Assembly: GCA_026545765.1 (NCBI GenBank)
Contig: CM048841.1
Location: forward strand, 90,225,419 to 90,289,418
Direction of reading: 5' to 3'
Source: Plantago major
Taxonomy: Eukaryota > Streptophyta > Magnoliopsida > Lamiales > Plantaginaceae
DNA: 64,000 nucleotides
Shown here: one piece after another, positions 56,305 to 64,000 of the stretch
How the letters are laid out: every line of letters begins with the position of its first letter
Position numbering within the stretch: position 1 is the first letter of the stretch
The notes under the pieces: model-generated
Seen by the model: the letters and a program-made list of their open reading frames with translations, nothing else
Told to the model about the DNA's origin: nothing
Databases searched by the model: none
Translations under genes and position numbers: made by a program

Positions 56305-56646
56305 TAATTATTTGATAAGGATCGCCGTGTGTACCTGCTAGGTGGAAGACATGGGAATACGTTTCTACTTTTTATTATTTTATTATATACATGCAAACAC
56401 GTGTGTAGCTATGGCTATTTTTGGATACTACTTCATTGGATTTAGTATTTTTCGTCTTCGGTAAGAAAAGTTTAAATTATAAGATTTGGTGAAGTAAACG
56501 TTATATCTAGAAGAAGGGCACACTACCGGATAAAAAATATTCAAGTGTGGAAGACACCCATGTTTAGGCATCGTCTATAATAAATAGTAATAGTTCATAT
56601 TTTTTTGTTTGTGCGTGTGGGGCTGTATAATTAATTTGTAACCTTA

Positions 56647-57361
56647 GACTCTGTTTACCACTAAATTTTCAGCTAGCTTTTCAGTTGCATCAGCTTTTTT
56701 TTACCATTGACTAATAAAAAGTTCGTTACATGAACGCACAACTTCTTAAATCTCCTTCTTATCTAGCTGGTTAAGAAGCTAACCCAATTTAATTTTTTTT
56801 TTTAAAAGCTCCTTATCTTTTTCATTCAGAAAATATCCCTGACCTAAATTAGAAAAAAAAGAAGGAAAAACTACCCATTTTTATTATTTATTATTCTCGA
56901 CTTATATTTTATATTGTTGGATCCTTTGTTATACATTTTGTGTACTTGTTTGCAACTAGCATAAGGATTAATGCATTCGCATCTCTTTAAAATACATACA
57001 TGTAGTACACATCAATCACTGATTTTTTTCATTACTAAGTTAAAATGCTCAACGAATATTTCTTTCAACTTCTGATAATTTTGATGATGTTATTAAAGTG
57101 GCGATGTAAAGTACATTGAATATATATTAGAATAATTGGGTAAAATGTGATGTACTATTATTTAAAAAACTATAGACTAATAATACGATGAGAAAGGTTA
57201 AAGAAAATAAAAATAAGAGTAATGCACTTTTATATCATTTTACAAAATACCAGCTAGCTTATCAGCTAATTTGTTAAACAACTACATTTAAAATCAGCTA
57301 GCTTATCAGCTACCTAACCAGCTACCAACTAACTTTTCAGTTAGTTTTGCTAAACAGGGCC
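56647..57361. mobile_element. Tourist/Harbinger-like MITE
   Basis: Inverted termini GACTCTGTTTACC and GGCCCTGTTTAGC (right end reverse complemented) between TTA duplications (56644-56646 and 57362-57364). Both subtermini contain 'agctagctt(a/t)tcagct' words. Length 715 bp, no transposase. Confidence 0.8.
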
Positions 57362-57364
57362 TTA

Positions 57365-58747
57365 GTCTAAACTTTTTTTTATAGAAGAAGTCCTTTTATT
57401 CATTAACACCGGTACCTATCTACTTTATACTATACTAGAATCCGCGTAACACGCTACGCGTGTTACTGCAATCTTTTCGATGTTTTCATTTGGGAAAACG
57501 ACTTTACATCAAATTTGAGCGCTTATCAAAGAAAGTAATAGTACTTTGACCAGGCTTACAGGACATAAATATATACATACTCCTACGTGATGTGATTTAC
57601 ACTAATATGCATAAATGGTAACTAACTCATGTTAAGACATTATACAAATACATATACAAGATGAAGAAGAAGAAAGAATGACTAAACCAACAAGAGATGA
57701 AAAGAAATCAATCTGACCATATGGTTCGTTTATAAACTAATGCCCCTGAGTCATGATCAAACTACACAATAAATTTGTTAAAAAGAGAGCCCAAATTTTC
57801 TTCTTCTATGATGCTTTGAACTTTGTAAAATGCAAGTATGCAAGTGGTCTCTTATGGATCTTCATGACTGGTTCAGTTGCCTTTTTAACTCTTCTAGTAA
57901 CCTTTCATGCGTGTTACAATCTAATACTCTTGCAGAATTGGAAATCCAGTATTATAGCTACAGCAACGAATGACCACAAGAATAAAATCATACCTAATTC
58001 AAGAAATGCAAATGATGCACCATCAGAACCAAACAGCCATAACCAAAACAAACTCTTACACATGCCATCTTCATTCCAAAATAGACAAAAAATCAGATCT
58101 GGACATCTGGTAGGCCTTTGGAAGAAGCAGAGTTTTCACAGAAACCTTGAGATAGAAGTAGCAAAACAATAAAAGGATATGTAACCAGCTCACAACAGGG
58201 ACATACAGTTATTTTAATATACTGCTAAAAATACGAAACCAAATACTCTATGAATTGCCAGGCACACGTCACATCCTACGCTATCCAAGTAGTATCCTAT
58301 CTTATGTGAGGAGGTACAATCACACAGAGTGAATGTGGTAGAACTCAACATCCTTTAGGCTTTATCTCTTAATATTATATTTAATTTATTTAGCCATTAA
58401 ACATATTGCTACAACTCCATATGAATGAACAAGCATAACTCAACATAAAAGAGAACGCATCGACTCAATGACTCCATGGACTACAATGAGACCAATGAAA
58501 CTTCACATTCCATGTTATGCAACCTTGAGAGCCATTTAACAACTGGGAGAACAAAAACAGAAAACCTACACAACAAGGAACAAATACCATATACCCTTTC
58601 TTTCACGGAAGAAAGAAAGAAACCATGAACCCCCTAACGTTCTTTTTGCCAGGAAAATTGTATAAAATCATCAAAATGATGAAAAGAAGAAACTCAATAT
58701 AACTTCACTGATGTTGAGACATTCAAGCAGAAATCAAAGGACATTAC
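57365..58747. other. Probable intron/UTR of a minus-strand transcript; no clear coding exon
   Basis: An open plus-strand frame (57753-58172) reads a hydrophobic stretch then an Asn-rich tail with no recognisable domain. The minus strand has pyrimidine-rich acceptor-like runs. I assign no gene. Confidence 0.3.
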
Positions 58748-59350
58748 CTACTGTCTTTGGCACAGCGTCACCATACACGCAATTTGCATTCTCCCTGCAG
58801 AAAGCAAGTCCTTAGGTGAAGAAAACTGACAGCAAATAAAATAGACCCCATATACATTCCCCTGCACTATTTCAGAGAAGCGCCTCGACAAAGAACAAAG
58901 AGCGATATAAACTCATTAAAAACGTACTTAGATTCCAGCATATTCAAATCAATAAATTAAACTATAAACTACCACGAATTAGGAAATCCCGTAAAAAGAA
59001 CAAATGAACCCATCACATCAAATTGAACCAATCGAAAGGTAGTGAACCCGCAAATACCGATCCAGACAACAAAATTGTAAGTACGAGTAAGATTGAGGTT
59101 ATAGATTACCTGAGCTGCTCAATTTTACAAAGGCAAATACCTTTTCAAATTAGAGGATGGAATTTCCAGTTCTCGAGATTCAAGAATTTCCGGGATTGTT
59201 ACACAGACACATGAGGAGCAAAGGGGATGACAATCGACTGTTCAGGTCAGGAGAGAATCGATTAGCATCGTAGGAGGGATTCGAATAGCAGACGTAGAAC
59301 TGAAAGAGGGGGTTAGAGACAGAGATAAATTAGGGAGACATGGACCAAGA
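58748..59350 (-). other. 5' exons of an unidentified minus-strand transcript
   Basis: The minus strand shows a 47-bp exon (58748-58794) bounded by CTGCAG| and |GTAATG. It reads ENANCVYGDAVPKTV in one frame, but the reading is short. An upstream exon from about 59350 to 59110 ends CTCAG before GTAATC; an alternative donor AAAAG|GTATTTG lies at about 59140. A CT-rich leader ('tctctgtctctaacccc') fits a plant 5' UTR. The product and later exons are not identified. Confidence 0.35.
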
Positions 59351-59734
59351 GTTGTATACTGAACCAACTCTCCACGCGCTGAGTTGTTGGTTATATAATA
59401 TACTAAAAAAAACAACTACAGGTCAGTAGTAAGTGACTCGAATGTCTTTTCCTTTTTGGATCTTGGTTATTAAGTTAAGCCAATTGAACAATCAAACAAG
59501 AGAAATCTATGCTATGGATATGGACTAATTGCAAAATAATCATGCTTACAAAAAGAACCGACAGCACCATAAACAGTTCGGAAATAAGTGGGAAAAATAA
59601 AAAGTCACATGTAAGCGAAAAAATGAAGTTAAATTCCAAAATCTATCACTATTCTTATTCTTAGTGTGTGTTTGCAAATACTTTTACTGGTGCTTTTTTA
59701 TCTACTTTTGTTAAAAGTTGATTTTAATCAAAAT
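59351..59734. other. Intergenic DNA
   Basis: Probable promoter side of the minus-strand transcript starting near 59350. Nothing specific seen. Confidence 0.35.
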
Positions 59735-61590
59735 TGTCACGTCCCTGACCTTTTTCACTTCATAAGCATGTTTAAATATGTTTTTAAGCAAATTTTATTA
59801 TTTTGATATGTGTTATATACGTGGTCTTGTTTGTAAAAAAAAATTAACTTATATAATGTGACATAGTATATTTGTGCTATATGAACTTGATGTTAAAAAT
59901 TGATATTATGTGATCGTAATTGAATTATAAATGTTATCGTTGTTTTATATAGTTTTGGTCCGGCTTGTTACTAGTTTTAAGTTTAACTGTTTTGTATCCA
60001 AACGAGGGCCTACGAAAGAACGGACACCGTAATATGAATCGTATGAATTTATAGTAGTTGTTTGGTGTATCTCTTTTGACTTTCGATTTGTCTTTGTAAA
60101 AACCGAATTAAACAGGTTGGTGTAAATTATTCGTTGATTAAAATAATATTGAGTTAATTGTAATTAATTTTCACCTCACGTCCACCGCCTTATTTTCCAC
60201 CGCCTCTAATTAATTCAACACTTATCTTTTAGTTATTACTTAAGGTGCGTGTTTGGTTCTGATCATCATCTATCTTCACGCAGCACACACTAGACACCAC
60301 AATTTCACACACACAGCTGTTCGATCATTCTCAAGCCAAGAAAGTAAATAGAATTATTGAAAGTAGGAGGAGTGTTCTCTTGTAGTATACTTTATTTCTC
60401 GATTAACATGTAGGAAAAGTTACGCCATATATTGGTAATTAGAAAACTGAATTGATCGAGAAAGGGGAAAATGGAACCTTGTAGTGCCCGAAAGCTTGCA
60501 GTGGTGTTATTGCATACGGATAATATGATTGATGCTAATGGCACGTTTGGCCGGTGAATTGTAAGTGTTTTTAGTAACTCGTTATTTAGTATCTTTGTAA
60601 GTAATTTCGGTAACTTATTGTTTGACAAATATGTGTGAATTGATATGGTGCTAGCGTACGGGCTATGTATATGTGAATTATATTGTTGAAGTTGTTGATA
60701 TGAAATGTGAAAGTAGACTGTGTTGTGCTATATATGAAATGTTATGTTCTGGAAATGATGAAAAGCTTAAAGTGATTGGTTGATGATACGTGATCAATTG
60801 CTCACATGTACGGATGGGATACGTGTGTTGCTGTCTGAAAATATAACTATATTCAAATAAAGTGTTAGCCGTATATATGTATATACATGATTATGTGAAT
60901 TGCATTCATAAGAGATAAGAGGATTTCGTTATGGCTGCTGACGACCTTGAGTCATGTGTTTTCCAGCTTGTCTGGATATCCAAAGATTTGGACTCGAGTA
61001 TCCATCACTTGATGGACTCTCAGATGAAATATAGAAATGCAATTTGGACGAAATATAAATAAAATTATATCGTTTGGAATCTATATATGAAATATGAAAT
61101 TCCAAGTACGGCTGGAATCTGTATAAATCTGTTATCGTGATCACGAATTTACTCCTGGTCGTAACAGATCCATAGCAGACAAAGAAAATGACTAAAGACG
61201 TTGCATTATTATATATATGTGAATTTTGTGAACTGACATGTTGGAAATTGTGATATATCTGAAGGTCATGTATTCTAAGTGATAATGAATTTGAGTGACT
61301 CAAATTGTGGTTCTAAGATATGCTTATTGCCGTTAAATGGCTTGTTGCCGGTTGTTTTTACAGGTTATTAAATGACCTATTACTGATTATACTTACTGAG
61401 CCCGCAACTCATCCCAATTGCGATGTATTTTTTTATATAGCCTTTGAAGATAAGGACAAAGAAAAGGAGAGAGCTGAGTAGAAGTAAAGTCATGTATCCA
61501 AGGTCGGCCGGCTGGTTTCAAATTCTTCTCCCTCGGCTAGTCATCTGCATATCATACATGAAAGTACTTTTGTTCTGTAAAAGCTTATTT
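59735..61590 (+). mobile_element. LTR-like region, borders uncertain
   Basis: Starts TGTCACGTCCCTGAC, a common plant LTR beginning. It has no coding frames and contains 'actgagcccgcaactcatccc' at about 61399, resembling 'attgaggctcacccttaccc' in the solo LTR at about 51255. The right border and target duplication were not found, so this is tentative. Confidence 0.4.
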
Positions 61591-61749
61591 ACTGCATAAA
61601 GCAGGTGAAAATGTATTTTGCTGGCATGCAAATGTAAAAATAATAAAATATTAATTTGTATGGGATATTATATTGATAAAGTATGAGAGGGGGTGAAAAA
61701 AGTGATGATGAAGTAGAAAGATAAATGATAAAGAATTGATGGGTGGGAT

Positions 61750-61979
61750 AAAAAGTCTCCTAATTTGGCTTAAAAAGTTTGTAGCACTCAAAATAAGAAA
61801 GTTATGGAGCTTTTATTGGACCAGAAGGTGTAATAAACAATCTCAAATTTACACACAAATTACAACTTTTGCCACTAAAAGTACATTTTTCGACGAATTT
61901 AATATTTTAACATTACTTTAAATTTTCACCTAAAGCTAAGCGACAACTCTAATGTATGAAGATCTCCGGGACGGACGGA
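61750..61979. mobile_element. Degenerate Stowaway-type MITE
   Basis: The right end CCGGGACGGACGGAG before TA and internal 'gccactaaaagtaca' and 'aaacaatctcaa' are the reverse complement of parts of 23012-23262. The left end is not sharp. Confidence 0.55.
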
Positions 61980-63071
61980 GTAATAAAAGAAATTACATTT
62001 ACACATGAATTCAACATTTAAAATGTCATCTTTTGCTAGCTTACGGTGTTTTATAACTTATTTTAATATTTCACCTTTGAAGTTATATGGGACGGAGCGA
62101 GTAAAATTGTATTAAACATATATATATATTCGGGTCGATAATACGATATGAAGTTATGAACTTTGGTGACTGTTGTTGGATCTGGTTCAGAGCGGATCAA
62201 AGGTCCAAATTATGGTAGGTAGGTATTTTTGGGCTAGTGGGAATGTTGGATTCGTTTGGGTGCTTATTAACAGCGTGTAAATGATCTCAGGCCTTTAGAA
62301 CTTGAGATTTACTGTTGATCTCCCTACTAACAATACCGTTGAAACCAATAAATATTGACCACGTGTCCCAGCCCATTTCCTCTTAGTTCAACTATTTAAT
62401 TTCTCTTCTTCCATCCTTTCCCAATTCACAGTTCGACCCAGCCACAAGTTCACAAATTTTGATTCTTGATTCCACTCACCTTACACATTATAAACAAAAA
62501 ACTTGTCAAGTTCTGCAAATCTCAATATTAGATTCACATCATAACTTATGTATCTCTGATTTACATTAAAATTGAAGAAGGGGTTTTCTTAGTTATAATC
62601 AATCTCAATTTTAATCACAAATCCATTTTCACCAGTTTTTAATTTTTGAAACTAACTATATGTTGTATTAACATTTTAAAATCAGTCCCTAGAATATCTA
62701 CTACAATTACTTACTGGGATTCATTTCCTGTTCGCTTTTTCCGGTGTAAAATTGTCAGCAATTACATGATTTATATAACAAATGTTATTTTGATTCAATG
62801 AAGGTTTGATAAGAGTAAAGTAAATGATGGGAACAGTATATATATAATATATTCAACTAGAGAAGGGAGAGTTTGTAATCGGTGGAAGAAGAAAACTGGA
62901 AAGATTAAGGAAAATAGAAATTAATTAATGAAACAAAAGGTTTGTCATGACAGGTGGCAGTGTTTTAAGGCCGTGTTTAACCAAATTTGTTCTCTGGCAG
63001 AAGCAACTATGGACCTGACGAGCATTGGAAATTGGGAAAATGGCAGTCCCAAAATTTGTGAGTTATGTAGC
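61980..63071. other. Intergenic DNA
   Basis: 'gggacggagcgagta' at about 62090-62104 is another Stowaway terminus. The plus-strand frame starting 62928 runs into the hAT MITE and is not supported as a gene. Confidence 0.4.
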
Positions 63072-63237
63072 CAGGGGCGGACCTTGGGGCGGGGCGGTCC
63101 CCCCTCAAAAAATTTGAAATATTTTTTTTTATGGGTAATACTTTTGAAAATTTTGGATTTTGACCCCTACAACCATTGGAAAAACTTTATATATGTAATT
63201 TCGTCCTCCCGAAGTTGAAATCCTGGGTCCGCCCCTG
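63072..63237. mobile_element. hAT-type MITE
   Basis: Perfect 12-bp inverted termini CAGGGGCGGACC lie within an exact 8-bp duplication TATGTAGC (63064-63071 and 63238-63245). 166 bp, non-coding. Confidence 0.93.
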
Positions 63238-63376
63238 TATGTAGCCCCACACGTTCCGAGAATGTCACGTTTAGTCTCAAATTTTCATTTTATTTATATT
63301 TGGGTGAATTACATTTGCCCCCTAATAAATTTACTAATAACATCGCGATCCCTGACATTTGAAAAATAATATATTA

Positions 63377-63653
63377 TTCCCTCCGTTCCAAAGAAATCTT
63401 TCCATTTTGACTTTGACCGGTCAACTATCTTCGACTTTGACCGCGAATTACTCTTAAACTATAATAGTAAATAATTTAATAAAATCATATAATGAAAATT
63501 TAATAAATATAATGAAAATTTAATTATTAAATTTTCATTATATGATTTTATTAAATTATTTACTATTATAGTTTAAGAGTAATTCGCGGTCAAAGACGAA
63601 GACAGTTGATCGCATAATAGTAAAATTGAAAGATTTCTTTGGAACAAAAGGAG
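63377..63653. mobile_element. Stowaway-type MITE, near-perfect hairpin
   Basis: TTCCCTCCGTTCCAAAGAAA to TTTCTTTGGAACAAAAGGAG between TA duplications. The inner arms ('ttactcttaaactataatag', 'aaatcatataatgaaaattt') are almost exact inverted copies. Same family as 2625 and 7875. Confidence 0.88.
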
Positions 63654-63659
63654 TATTTC

Positions 63660-64000
63660 ATACAATTGTACGTAAATTACAAACCATTCCAAAACTCATA
63701 TTGGAGCCAAACACATTCTTAATTTAAACATTTGATTTTATTCTTTTTCTTTTATTTATTTGTTTTAGATTTTTTTATTTTTTTAAATAAGAGTAAGACA
63801 CGTGTTCGCTCTAAATTAAAAAAAATAAAAATATATTTATTTTTTCCAGATTAAGTCAGAATGTGGCACATGTCCTTCCAGGCATTTTTGAATTTTTAAA
63901 TAAATTTTATTATTATTTTTTAAATTAATTTATGAGATTAAAAGGGAAGCCAACACGCGTCCAACGCGTAAACTAACCTGGCGCATGAAAATCAATTGCC
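63660..64000. other. AT-rich end of window
   Basis: Nothing recognised. Confidence 0.4.

Noticed and set aside
57753..58172. 139-codon plus-strand frame with a hydrophobic segment
   Set aside because: No recognisable domain, no splice or promoter context, and it lies opposite a likely minus-strand transcript. Length alone is not enough in AT-rich DNA.
62928..63218. Plus-strand 96-codon frame
   Set aside because: Its second half translates the hAT MITE and it has no domain.

Overview
This is an AT-rich nuclear window from a flowering plant, almost certainly a eudicot. The evidence is R2R3-MYB and AP2/ERF transcription-factor genes with plant intron structure, CACTA, MULE, hAT and Harbinger-type DNA transposons, dense Stowaway-type MITEs (TA...CTCCCTCC), a plant L1-type LINE, and a piece of plastid DNA. 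I cannot fix the species from sequence alone. There are no operons, CRISPR arrays or bacterial features.

Host genes are sparse. A complete three-exon R2R3-MYB lies on the minus strand at 6540-7476, and a decayed copy of its last exon lies at 22266-22700. A single-exon DREB-type AP2/ERF gene is at 52956-53513 (minus). A spliced gene I do not recognise occupies 47273-49215 (minus); three of its exons are phase-compatible and share sequence, as if tandemly duplicated, and two or three follow non-GT donors. Fragments include a SET-methyltransferase-like tail (about 55099-55440), an RNase H-like frame split by a transposon (32560-33065 and 46056-46165), and the 5' parts of two unresolved minus-strand transcripts (about 300-400 and 58748-59350). 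A plastid insertion at 11619-11995 joins trnA-UGC intron sequence directly to the start of rpl32.

Mobile DNA makes up most of the window. From left to right: Stowaway and Harbinger-like MITEs (2.6-12.6 kb); a deleted hAT element (13234-14074, 8-bp duplication); a 7.7-kb CACTA element (14497-22177, 3-bp duplication); a 5.3-kb MULE with about 0.5-kb terminal inverted repeats, a MULE transposase with an OTU-like tail and an opposing plant-mobile-domain gene (24186-29491); a Stowaway split by a 974-bp insertion (29906-31141); a 13-kb CACTA element of a second family (33066-46055) that carries a 4.5-kb LINE (35868-40356, 18-bp duplication); a stray CACTA terminus (46918-47149); a solo LTR with 5-bp duplication (49831-51604); and further MITEs to the right end.

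Nothing here looks like a new enzymatic system. The most unusual items are the repeated-exon gene, the mosaic plastid insertion, the composite MULE, and the three-layer nesting LINE in CACTA in RNase H frame.
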